A stretch of 15,584 bases of DNA from Phascolarctobacterium_B sp045598345 (GTDB taxonomy: Bacteria; Bacillota; Negativicutes; Acidaminococcales; Acidaminococcaceae). The notes under the pieces are model-generated. The model had not been told where the DNA came from. It saw only the letters and a program-made list of their open reading frames with translations, and did not search any database. The DNA is taken from the NCBI GenBank assembly GCA_045598345.1, contig JAZLLX010000057.1:1-15584 (forward strand), read 5' to 3'. Every line of letters begins with the position of its first letter. Position 1 is the stretch's first letter. Shown here piece after piece: positions 6,174-12,792 of this stretch. A program made the translations under genes and the position numbers.

Positions 6174-6812
6174 TTACAATGTCAAATCATCTGCATTGGC
6201 AATCATTGTCGCTCCCGCCGCAGTCATTTCTGCAATGGCCTGTTCCGTAGTTTCATTGCCAATCCCCCGGCAGGCAGCCAAATTGACAATCACCTTGAAT
6301 CCGGCTTTTATCAGTTGCAAAACAGTGGTTTTTACGCAATAGTCCGTAGCCAGTCCCCCACAAATTACGGTACTGATATTATTAACTTTCAAAAACTCAA
6401 TAGCCCCCGTGCTTTGATGCTCCCGGAAATCATGATAACATGCCCCATAAGGATGCTGGTCTGACACAATCCCCTTAAACACCTGGTATTCATAACATTT
6501 GCTGTCCAAACCTGGCAAAAAATCAAAACCCGCAGTACCCACAATGGCATGAGCCGGCCAACGGAGATCCACATCCGCATAACCCTCCATTTTACTCATG
6601 GGCGGATTTTGAGCATTGGCAATCCAGACCGCATTCAAAGAATGGGCATCCCTGCTTGCAACATGCAGACGGGCAAACCCTTTATTCCTGTTCAACTCAT
6701 CTACAATTTTATCTCCCTCCACCACCGGCAATTCCTCCGGGCACAACGGGGAAAAAGTTTTTTGGGCATCAATATCAAAAGATGCCGTAACCTGCTTGTC
6801 AACCTTTAACAT
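6174..6812 (-). CDS. pncA: Nicotinamidase
   Basis: A 212-residue isochorismatase-fold amidohydrolase converting nicotinamide to nicotinate in the cytoplasm. The catalytic triad is visible: Asp15 (FDIDAQKTF), Lys113 (QVFKG) and Cys159 (GGLATDYCVKTT). Metal ligands of the nicotinamidase branch are also present: Asp55 and His57 (ASRDAH) and His88 (RWPAHAIVGTAG). Length is normal. It has its own strong ribosome binding site (AAGGAGATG), starts 27 bases after cobC and is the last gene before the terminator. CobT uses nicotinate mononucleotide and releases nicotinate, so a nicotinate-producing enzyme in the same operon makes sense as a supplier of the NaMN pool. This link is inferred. Other isochorismatase-family hydrolases are the alternative, but the His/Asp metal set favours PncA. 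Confidence 0.85.
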   Translation of the reverse strand: MLKVDKQVTASFDIDAQKTFSPLCPEELPVVEGDKIVDELNRNKGFARLHVASRDAHSLNAVWIANAQNPPMSKMEGYADVDLRWPAHAIVGTAGFDFLPGLDSKCYEYQVFKGIVSDQHPYGACYHDFREHQSTGAIEFLKVNNISTVICGGLATDYCVKTTVLQLIKAGFKVIVNLAACRGIGNETTEQAIAEMTAAGATMIANADDLTL

Positions 6813-6839
6813 AAAATCATCTCCTTTACAACGGCATAA

Positions 6840-7442
6840 TTAAACCGTCCTGTTCAATTCCTCCAATACCAAATGTCCGTCCCATTCAAGAATGGTGGTG
6901 ATACTTGTATTATACACACTGATTTTCCAAATCTTGTCCAAATCCATTTCCAAAAACTTTCCCATCAGCAGACGGGTTATGCCTCCGTGGGTTACAAAAG
7001 CAATATTCCGTCCGTTCCCCTCTTTATGCAAAGTATTTTTGAAAGCCGCCCACGCCCTTGCCTGTGCCGCCGCAAAAGTTTCCGCACCCTCCGCAGTCCA
7101 CTTGCTTGGTGCGGCAATGAAATTACGCATCTGTTCCGGGTAGAGTTCACCTAATTTTGACATTTCCACCCCTTCCCAAGCACCAAAATTAACTTCTTTT
7201 AAGTCATCTAAAGGGTTTATTTTCAATCCTTTTATTCGTGCCAAGGGTGCCGCCGTTTCCATCGCCCTGTGCATGGGGCTGGAATAAATCACATCCAAAG
7301 GCAGTTCCGTAAAATACTCCGCCATCCGTTCCGCCTGAATCAGTCCCTGCCCGTTCAGATGTGTGTCCCGCTGCCCCTGCAAACTTTTCTTTTTGTTGTC
7401 CGAAGTAATCCCGTGCCGGATAATATAAATTTTCCCGCTCAT
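6840..7442 (-). CDS. cobC: Alpha-ribazole phosphatase-like histidine phosphatase
   Basis: A 200-residue member of the histidine phosphatase (phosphoglycerate mutase-like) superfamily. Motifs: RHG at 9-11 with nucleophile His10, Arg59 in SSPMHRAMETA, acid Glu83 in LKEVNFGAWEG, and His152 in FVTHGG. In the cobamide pathway CobC removes the 5' phosphate from alpha-ribazole phosphate, or from the cobamide phosphate made by CobS. The fold alone does not separate CobC from other small phosphatases, but the gene overlaps the preceding cobT-like gene as ATGA and lies in a cob operon, so CobC is the best call. It is probably translated by coupling, since there is no separate strong ribosome binding site. 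Confidence 0.85.
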   Translation of the reverse strand: MSGKIYIIRHGITSDNKKKSLQGQRDTHLNGQGLIQAERMAEYFTELPLDVIYSSPMHRAMETAAPLARIKGLKINPLDDLKEVNFGAWEGVEMSKLGELYPEQMRNFIAAPSKWTAEGAETFAAAQARAWAAFKNTLHKEGNGRNIAFVTHGGITRLLMGKFLEMDLDKIWKISVYNTSITTILEWDGHLVLEELNRTV

Positions 7443-8086
7443 AAAGGCAAATTCACCCCTGCTTCCTGAAAGGTTTCCATCTCTTTATAACATTTTAAGG
7501 CGGCATCAAAAATTGAGAAATTCATTTGTGCCTTAAGCCACACTTTATCAACAGGGAACAGTAAAATATCCCCCTTGCCAATCACATAATTGCTGACTTC
7601 TTTTTCCCGTTCCCCCGCAATTTTCAACGCTTTTTCCGTAGTAACACCATTATGCATAACAGCAACATTCATGGCAGCCGCCTGCAACATTGCTCCTGCG
7701 ACCGCCTGAAGGGAAAGTTTGTTTTTATCAACAACATCAATACAAATCAATTCATATTTGTACTTATCCACAAATTCCGAAACAAGCATTGCCCCTTCTT
7801 CCATAGCAGTCAAGGGCGTATCCGCCAAAATAACATTAACATTTAAGTCCTTATGGTTTTGCAGCAAAACGCTGACTGCATCCATACTGTCTGCTGAAGC
7901 AAAAAGGATTATTCCCTTTTTCGTACAAGTCAAATTTTCAGGCCTTGCCTCACCTTTTACCGCCGCATAGGTTTTTACCATATCTTCCAATTTTCCCAAA
8001 GCATTCCTGGGCTTTATTAAATTGTCCAACCGTTCCTGTGCCGCCGCAGCCGCAACTACATCCACAGGTTTAATATAGATATGCAT
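7439..8086 (-). CDS. Compact CobT-like protein lacking the catalytic core
   Basis: A 215-residue relative of CobT (nicotinate-nucleotide-dimethylbenzimidazole phosphoribosyltransferase, usually about 350 residues). Residues 15-50 carry the CobT N-terminal signature (ERLDNLIKPRNALGKLEDM, then GEARP). Residues 128-170 resemble the CobT segment GAML-AAA-...-DGV-...-YLI (here VAGAMLQAAAMNVAVMHNGV and NYVI). The tail KEMETFQEAGV (201-211) is the typical CobT C-terminus. About 130 residues of the large domain are missing; the GEMGIGNTT loop is replaced by IDVVDKNKLSL, and the LGEG loop with the catalytic glutamate is absent. It therefore looks like a non-catalytic partner or a diverged lower-ligand enzyme. 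It overlaps cobS by 17 bases at its start and cobC by ATGA at its end. ArsAB in the Negativicute Sporomusa is a precedent for two CobT homologues acting together, though I recall those as nearer full length. Confidence 0.75.
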   Translation of the reverse strand: MHIYIKPVDVVAAAAAQERLDNLIKPRNALGKLEDMVKTYAAVKGEARPENLTCTKKGIILFASADSMDAVSVLLQNHKDLNVNVILADTPLTAMEEGAMLVSEFVDKYKYELICIDVVDKNKLSLQAVAGAMLQAAAMNVAVMHNGVTTEKALKIAGEREKEVSNYVIGKGDILLFPVDKVWLKAQMNFSIFDAALKCYKEMETFQEAGVNLPL

Positions 8087-8819
8087 AATTAATCACATAA
8101 ATACACAACAAATAAACAACCGCTCCCACTTCCGTCAAAAAGCCGAAAGTATCACCTGTAAGCCCGCCTAAAATATTTTTCAAATACAAAGCCCACAAAT
8201 TCATAATCACAAATGTTCCCAAAGCCGCCACACCATAAAACCAACCAAATTCATAAACCAATATTCCTAAAATTAAAATACCCAGTAGCGGATACCAAGT
8301 TTTAGCATAGTCCTTAAACATTTTGCCAATGCCCTTATTGCGGGGATAAGGATAAGCAACAATGTAAAAAGCCATGAGGGTTCTGGTAAGCACATAAGCA
8401 AACAGAAGTCCCAAAGATAATTGCATTGGTTCAAGAGTGGCGAAAAGAGAAAACTTCAATAACAAAAGTATTCCCACGCCTAACACTGCATTAGCCCCGA
8501 CATGACTGTCCTTCATAATCTCCAGCATCCGTTCCCTGTCCCTTGCACTGAAAACTCCGTCACAAGTATCCATATAACCGTCATACATAAGACCGCCGAA
8601 AAAGAAAAGTTCAACTGCAATAAGCAATACAGCACGCAATAAATTGGGAACATTTATCAAAGTTAATTGCCAGTTCACAGCAAAAAGTACGGCACCGCCC
8701 AAAAGCCCTATCAGCGGAAACCAAAGCACGCTGCGGCCAAAATCCTCATCATGCCATTCTTTTCTGTTGCTGAACCGTACCCTTGTCAAAAACTCTAAAG
8801 CGGTTATAAAATCTCGCAT
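8070..8819 (-). CDS. cobS: Adenosylcobinamide-GDP ribazoletransferase CobS
   Basis: A 249-residue integral membrane protein of the CobS family, which joins adenosylcobinamide-GDP with alpha-ribazole (or its phosphate) to finish the cobamide. The acidic, metal-binding signature is clear at about 79-104: YDGYMDTCDGVF followed by DRERMLEIMKDSHVG. The rest is a series of hydrophobic segments (about 33-50, 60-78, 110-130, 133-155, 170-190, 195-212, 230-249), the usual CobS topology and length. It has a GGGGAG ribosome binding site. Upstream is about 400 bases of repeats. Downstream the small cobT-like gene starts inside its last codons. Confidence 0.92.
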   Translation of the reverse strand: MRDFITALEFLTRVRFSNRKEWHDEDFGRSVLWFPLIGLLGGAVLFAVNWQLTLINVPNLLRAVLLIAVELFFFGGLMYDGYMDTCDGVFSARDRERMLEIMKDSHVGANAVLGVGILLLLKFSLFATLEPMQLSLGLLFAYVLTRTLMAFYIVAYPYPRNKGIGKMFKDYAKTWYPLLGILILGILVYEFGWFYGVAALGTFVIMNLWALYLKNILGGLTGDTFGFLTEVGAVVYLLCIYVINYAYLY

Positions 8820-8915
8820 AAACTACTCCCCAAACCCATTTTCACAATAACTAAATTTTAATCACAGGAACATCTTACCATCATTTCACATTTCTAAATT
8901 CACATTACTAATTCT
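8820..8915. repeat. Solitary right inverted end plus filler
   Basis: TTTTAATCACAGGAACATCT (from about 8855), followed by TACCATCATT, is one inverted end without a matching left end nearby. Low-complexity TCACATTACTAATT filler follows. The cobS ribosome binding site lies just outside it. Confidence 0.65.
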
Positions 8916-9057
8916 TACCGTACTTTTCCCCACACCCCTGCCCCTCTCCCCAGGGAGAGGGTTACTTTCACACTATGCCGACTTTCCTGCTATAATCACA
9001 GGAACTTTTTACCATATTTGTTCTTTGTTCTTTGACATTTATTCCAACTATCAACTT
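8916..9057. repeat. CCCCTCTCCC module with right inverted end, copy 2
   Basis: Close copy of 3788-3890: CTTTTCCCCACACCCCTGCC, then CCCTCTCCCCAGGGAGAGGG, then the right end TGCTATAATCACAGGAACTT from about 8988. The central palindrome has decayed by a base compared with copy 1. TTTGTTCTTTGTTCTTTGAC filler follows. Confidence 0.75.
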
Positions 9058-9225
9058 AATTGCTCACCCCACCACCGCCAACACGCTCCCGTAGGCGATC
9101 CCCCGCCCCTTTAGGTGCGGACGAGGGTTCGCACTATGCCGACTTTCCCTGAATCCTGATTCCTAAATCCTTTATCCTTATTTTAATCACAGGAACTTTT
9201 TACCACAATTTATAACTTATAACTT
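9058..9225. repeat. GCTCACCCCACCACCG module with right inverted end
   Basis: Matches 1198-1330 and, reverse-complemented, 14650-14750, with the CTCCCGTAGGCG version of the swapped hairpin. The right end TTTTAATCACAGGAACTTTT starts at 9181. TATAACTTATAACTTTTAAC filler continues into the last codons of cobT. Confidence 0.75.
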
Positions 9226-10101
9226 TTAACTTACAACTTCTTTTAGTGCCAATCTTAAGATTGGCACTAAAAGACACACCCCCGTGCCTTCCCCCAAATG
9301 CATGCCTGCATCTAAAAAAGGTTTTAAGCCCATTGCCTCCAATGCCTCTTTTTGTCCCGGTTCCGTACTTGCATGACTGGGAATAAGATATTCCGTTACC
9401 TTTTTATCCATACCCCATACACAAAGAGCCGCCGCCGTAGCATTAACACCATCCAATACCACTGGTAATTTATGTGCTGCAGCGTTTAGCATTGCACCAA
9501 CCAAAGCGGCATGTTCCAATCCCCCCAATTTTATTAAACAATCTAACCCATCTCCCTGTTGCGGTTGATTGATTTTCAATCCGTCCTGCACTACCTGTAA
9601 TTTCTTTTTTAAACGGGCATCATTAATACCACTACCCCGTCCCACAGTTTCTGATGCCGATAATCCAAGCATAGCGCTAATAAGGGCGGCACTGCTGGTA
9701 GTGTTGCCGATTCCCATTTCTGCTGTAACAAAAAGATTATATCCCTTGTTAATGCAGTCATTCACAACCGCCATACCCACCGCCATTGCCGCACGCACAT
9801 CTTTTTCACTCATTGCAGGGCCTTTTGTAAAATCTGCAGTACCCTTTGCAACTTTTTCCTGCCGCACATTGGCTAATGTATCCGTATCAAAAGCAGTTCC
9901 CACATCCGTTACAAAAACATCTGCACCGGCGTGCCGTGCCATAACATTGGCGGCCGCCACTCCCTTGCTGTAGCCAACCATCATTTGCAAAGTTACATCC
10001 TGCGGAAACGCACTGACCCCATGCTTGGCAATCCCATGATCCCCACACATCAAAAGCACTGCCGATTTGAAGTTGAATGGTAAATTATGAATATTATACA
10101 T
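9226..10101 (-). CDS. cobT: CobT catalytic core, missing both terminal segments
   Basis: A 291-residue nicotinate-nucleotide-dimethylbenzimidazole phosphoribosyltransferase core, which makes alpha-ribazole phosphate from NaMN and a lower-ligand base. Recognisable in order: AVLLMCGDHGIAKHGVSAFP (14-33), TAEMGIGNTT (126-135, with Glu128), GDGLDCLIKLGGLEHAALVG (183-202), VVLDGVNATAAAL, YLIPSHAS, and LGEGTG with the expected catalytic base Glu271. The normal N-terminus (about 55-60 residues with the KPxGSLGxLE motif) is missing, as is the C-terminal 'eMatFeeAGV' tail. The 5' end abuts TAATTAG-type filler and has no ribosome binding site. The last codons (EVVS-stop) are themselves filler sequence, just after a perfect 36-base palindrome. 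It is either damaged or dependent on the compact CobT-like protein at 7439-8086 for the missing parts. Confidence 0.85.
   Translation of the reverse strand: MYNIHNLPFNFKSAVLLMCGDHGIAKHGVSAFPQDVTLQMMVGYSKGVAAANVMARHAGADVFVTDVGTAFDTDTLANVRQEKVAKGTADFTKGPAMSEKDVRAAMAVGMAVVNDCINKGYNLFVTAEMGIGNTTSSAALISAMLGLSASETVGRGSGINDARLKKKLQVVQDGLKINQPQQGDGLDCLIKLGGLEHAALVGAMLNAAAHKLPVVLDGVNATAAALCVWGMDKKVTEYLIPSHASTEPGQKEALEAMGLKPFLDAGMHLGEGTGVCLLVPILRLALKEVVS
9239..9274. repeat. Perfect 36-base palindrome inside the 3' end of cobT
   Basis: Arms of 18 bases (TCTTTTAGTGCCAATCTT and its complement) meet without a spacer and match perfectly, while still encoding VPILRLALK in the cobT frame. No T-run follows on the minus strand, so it is not a standard terminator. 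It sits exactly where filler sequence replaces the end of the gene. Confidence 0.9.
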
Positions 10102-10251
10102 AATCTAATTAGTAACAAGTAATTAGCAATGAGTAATTACGGTAATATATTTTCTAAAAAAATTATAATCGGGAATTTTCGCAAAGCGAAAATTGTCAAT
10201 AATTATTCATTACTCATTACTAATTATTAATTTGTAAAACTCTCTCCCCGA
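10102..10251. repeat. Degenerate inverted-end element with AATTTTCGC hairpin
   Basis: Filler TAATTAGTAACAAGTAATTA stands next to the cobT start. A weak left end (AATTACGGTAAT...AATTATAATC, about 10136-10170) and a hairpin AATTTTCGC/GCGAAAATT (10174-10182 with 10186-10194) follow, then TTCATTACTCATTACTAATT filler. The hairpin resembles those at 11652-11670 and 13527-13545. No gene is visible between cobU and cobT. Confidence 0.65.
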
Positions 10252-10815
10252 CTAAATTCGCTCTCCCAGCCGCTTAAAGTCCACTGCAATTCCTGCGTAG
10301 CAAACATACACCTCATCACACTGCTCCGCCACACGCTGATTGACCCAACCATTCAAATCCCGATACTCACGGGAAATGACATTGTCCGGCACAATCCCTG
10401 CACCCACCTCATTGGTAACAAATACAACTGTCTTGCCACATTTTTTAGCAGCAGCAAGTACGGCATCAATCTTGTCCATAACATATTTGGTACGGGTAAC
10501 AAAATCACCTTCAATGGCACCCTTCCCATACATATAATTAGTCATATACAAAGTTAAACAATCAAAAAGTACCGCTCCTGTTTCTTCACCTAAACTCTCA
10601 AAAATCTTTTCTGCATCATAATAGCCCTCGTGGTTCACCCAATGCCCGGTGTTGCGCCTTGCCTGATGCAGTTTTACCCGTTCCGCCATTTCCTCATCAA
10701 GAATTTCTGCAGTAGCAATATAATCGCATTTTTCTGATGCCCGCAACACATATTTTTCTGCAAAGGTACTTTTACCGCTCCTTGCCCCGCCGGTAACCAA
10801 CACTAATTTACTCAT
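10252..10815 (-). CDS. cobU: Adenosylcobinamide kinase/guanylyltransferase CobU
   Basis: A 187-residue bifunctional enzyme that phosphorylates adenosylcobinamide and attaches GMP to give adenosylcobinamide-GDP. The P-loop GGARSGKST is at 9-17. His50 and the RRNTGHW stretch (53-59) form the guanylylated-histidine region. FDCLTLYMTN (84-93) is the conserved Asp segment, and TNEVGAGIVP and REYRDLNGWVNQ near the C-terminus are the nucleotide-loop motifs. Length matches the family. A GAGGTG ribosome binding site precedes the ATG, and the gene overlaps the end of btuD by 8 bases. If CbiR supplies cobinamide phosphate, only the guanylyltransferase activity would be needed. Confidence 0.93.
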   Translation of the reverse strand: MSKLVLVTGGARSGKSTFAEKYVLRASEKCDYIATAEILDEEMAERVKLHQARRNTGHWVNHEGYYDAEKIFESLGEETGAVLFDCLTLYMTNYMYGKGAIEGDFVTRTKYVMDKIDAVLAAAKKCGKTVVFVTNEVGAGIVPDNVISREYRDLNGWVNQRVAEQCDEVYVCYAGIAVDFKRLGERI

Positions 10816-11605
10816 TTATTTTCACCTCATTACCACATAATTGCACAGGCACCAAAGCCCTCCCCCCGTTGCAACAATTAAACTCGTCCACATCCACCTG
10901 AAAAACTGTACGCAACAAATCCGTATCCACAATATTGCCATCCCCTGCGGCCACCAAAGATCCATTTTTGATAATTATAAAATTATCACCGCAACTCAAG
11001 GCCTGAGTAATATCGTGCAGAACCATAACAATTGTCAAACCCAATGTTTTATTCAAATCTTTCACAAGATTAATCACTTCCAACTGATGGCAAATATCCA
11101 AATAGCTTGTGGGCTCGTCAAGGAAAAGTACCTCCGGCTTTTGTGCCAAAGCCATTGCAATCCAGGCACGCTGACGCTCACCGCCGGAAAGCGTGCTTAA
11201 AACCCGTTCCTGCAGAGCGGTCATATTGGTTTGTTCCAACGCCCAGGTCACAATCTTTTCATCATCCTTAGTGCCTCCGCCCCATTTGTTGCGGTGAGGA
11301 AAGCGTCCCATCTTCACCAAGTCCAACACAGTTAAGTCGTCGGGAGCGGTTGGATTTTGTGCAAGAATGGCCACCCGTTTGGCAAATTCATGCCCATCCA
11401 ATTTCACCACTTCCTGCCCGGCAAATTGTACAGAGCCGGAATATTTGAGCAAACGGCACAATGCTTTCAAAGTGGTGGACTTGCCACAACCATTAGGACC
11501 AAGAATAACGGTAATTTTCCCTTCAGGAATTTCCAAATCCAATCCATGCAAAATTTCTTTATGGGCAATATTCAGTTTAAGATTTTTTGTAGAAATAATG
11601 TTCAT
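10808..11605 (-). CDS. btuD: Corrinoid ABC transporter ATPase BtuD
   Basis: A 265-residue ABC ATPase of the FecE/BtuD group, powering import through BtuC. Walker A GPNGCGKST at 36-44, Q-loop Gln83, signature LSGGERQR at 139-146, Walker B VLFLDEP at 159-165, D-loop SYLD and switch His197 (VLHD) are all intact. About 15 C-terminal residues with CCNGG follow the core. The ATG at 11605 has no ribosome binding site: upstream are ATAATTAGCAATTT filler and the repeat between it and btuC, so translation may be weak or rely on another mechanism. Corrinoid as substrate is inferred from the operon with btuC and cobU. Confidence 0.9.
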   Translation of the reverse strand: MNIISTKNLKLNIAHKEILHGLDLEIPEGKITVILGPNGCGKSTTLKALCRLLKYSGSVQFAGQEVVKLDGHEFAKRVAILAQNPTAPDDLTVLDLVKMGRFPHRNKWGGGTKDDEKIVTWALEQTNMTALQERVLSTLSGGERQRAWIAMALAQKPEVLFLDEPTSYLDICHQLEVINLVKDLNKTLGLTIVMVLHDITQALSCGDNFIIIKNGSLVAAGDGNIVDTDLLRTVFQVDVDEFNCCNGGRALVPVQLCGNEVKINE

Positions 11606-11741
11606 AATTCATAATTAGCAATTTATCAAAGACCAAAGAACAAATAAGGACAATTTTGCTTCGCAAAATTTCCAATTATATTATTACCGGAACATCATAC
11701 CATAATTGGTCTTTGCTCTTTGTTCTTTGCTCAATTATCCC
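11606..11741. repeat. Inverted-end element with AATTTTGC hairpin, between btuC and btuD
   Basis: Flanked on both sides by aaagaacaaag-type filler. A hairpin AATTTTGC/GCAAAATT (11652-11670) and the right end ATTATTACCGGAACATCATA (from about 11681, then CCATAATT) are present. It is the reverse complement of 13491-13550. No gene is visible. Confidence 0.7.
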
Positions 11742-12722
11742 TTATCCTTCTCTCCTCAACAAATATAAAAAGAACGGTGCGCCGAGAAAGGCCATAATAA
11801 TTCCCACCGGCAGTTCTACAGGACTGAGGATTACACGGGCAAAAGTGTCGCTGACCATAATAATCCCTGCCCCTAACAATGCAGTTCCCGGCAAGAGCAC
11901 CCGGTAATCACTGCCCAACAAAAGCCGTACAATATGGGGCACGACAAGTCCCACGAAGCCCAAAAGTCCCACCGCACTCACTGCACTGGCCGCCAAAAGT
12001 GCCGCCAAAAGCGTGAGCAAAAGCCGGGTCTTTTCCACATTCACACCCAAACCCTTGGCCATTTCATCACCCAACTGCAAAACATTCAGATATCGGGCGG
12101 CAAAATACATACACAGCACACCTACTATAGTATAGGGCAACACCAAAGGAACATGTGTCCAGCCCCTTGCCGAGAGTCCCCCAATCATCCACATCAAAGC
12201 ACCATGCACCCTATCGCTATAAAAAATCATAACACTGGTGATAATACTGCCTAAAAACGCACTCACTGCCACGCCCGCCAAAATAACCCGCACAGGTTTT
12301 ACCCCGTCCTTCCATGCCAAAACATAGATTAAAAAGCAAGCGAACAAGGCCCCGATAAAACTTACAGGCGTAATCAAATATTCATAAGCAGGACACAAAA
12401 TTAAAATAATAATCCCTGCCAGACCCGCACCGCTGGACACACCAATAATATTAGGGTCAGCCAAAGGATTGTGCATAATCCCCTGCAAAATTGCTCCGCT
12501 CAATGCTAAATTAGTTCCCACCAAAGCCGCCAAAATCGTTCTGGGCAGGCGTAAATTCCACACAATCAAACTGGCAGAATCATTCCCCGGTTTCATCAAA
12601 GCGTGCAAAACCTGTTCCAGCGCCAAATCCGTGGAACCGCAGGAAACAGAAATCACAAAGCCCAGCACTAAAAGAATGGCAAAGGCCAATAATACAGTTG
12701 TCCGCAACAAATTTCTTGACAT
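11742..12722 (-). CDS. btuC: Corrinoid ABC transporter permease BtuC
   Basis: A 326-residue FecCD-family permease with about ten hydrophobic segments, forming the inner-membrane channel with BtuD. Family landmarks: LRLPRTILAALVGTNLALSG at about 57-76, QGIMHNPLADPNIIGVSSGAG at about 79-99, the coupling-helix region GDEMAKGLGVN near 218-228, GLLGFVGLVVPHIVR near 253-267, and ELPVGIIMAFLGAPFF at the C-terminus. Length is normal. It heads the minus-strand island. A well-formed promoter (12733-12761) places the start of transcription only a few bases before the ATG, with no ribosome binding site, suggesting a leaderless message. Confidence 0.92.
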   Translation of the reverse strand: MSRNLLRTTVLLAFAILLVLGFVISVSCGSTDLALEQVLHALMKPGNDSASLIVWNLRLPRTILAALVGTNLALSGAILQGIMHNPLADPNIIGVSSGAGLAGIIILILCPAYEYLITPVSFIGALFACFLIYVLAWKDGVKPVRVILAGVAVSAFLGSIITSVMIFYSDRVHGALMWMIGGLSARGWTHVPLVLPYTIVGVLCMYFAARYLNVLQLGDEMAKGLGVNVEKTRLLLTLLAALLAASAVSAVGLLGFVGLVVPHIVRLLLGSDYRVLLPGTALLGAGIIMVSDTFARVILSPVELPVGIIMAFLGAPFFLYLLRREG

Positions 12723-12732
12723 AATTAGATGT

Positions 12733-12761
12733 ATTTTAACACCAATTTAATTTATCGTCAA
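12733..12761 (-). promoter_or_regulatory. btuC operon promoter
   Basis: On the minus strand, TTGACG (12761-12756) and TAAAAT (12738-12733) have a 17-base spacer. The -10 ends only 10 bases before the btuC ATG, so the transcript would have a leader of about 3-4 bases. Its -35 overlaps the -35 of the divergent promoter. Confidence 0.7.
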
Positions 12762-12783
12762 TTATGGCTTTATGTGCTATAAT
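12755..12783 (+). promoter_or_regulatory. Promoter of the pseudouridine synthase gene
   Basis: TCGTCA (12755-12760) and a perfect TATAAT (12778-12783), with TG-C before the TATAAT (extended -10), are 17 bases apart. The -10 ends 9 bases before the ATG at 12793. This also rules out the earlier ATG at 12772, which lies inside the promoter. Confidence 0.65.
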
Positions 12784-12792
12784 AATTTTGTT

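Noticed and set aside
9239..9274. Intrinsic terminator at the end of cobT
   Set aside because: The palindrome is perfect but no T-run follows in the minus-strand direction, and it lies before the stop codon.
9569..9973. 134-residue frame opposite cobT
   Set aside because: Antisense shadow of conserved CobT motifs.
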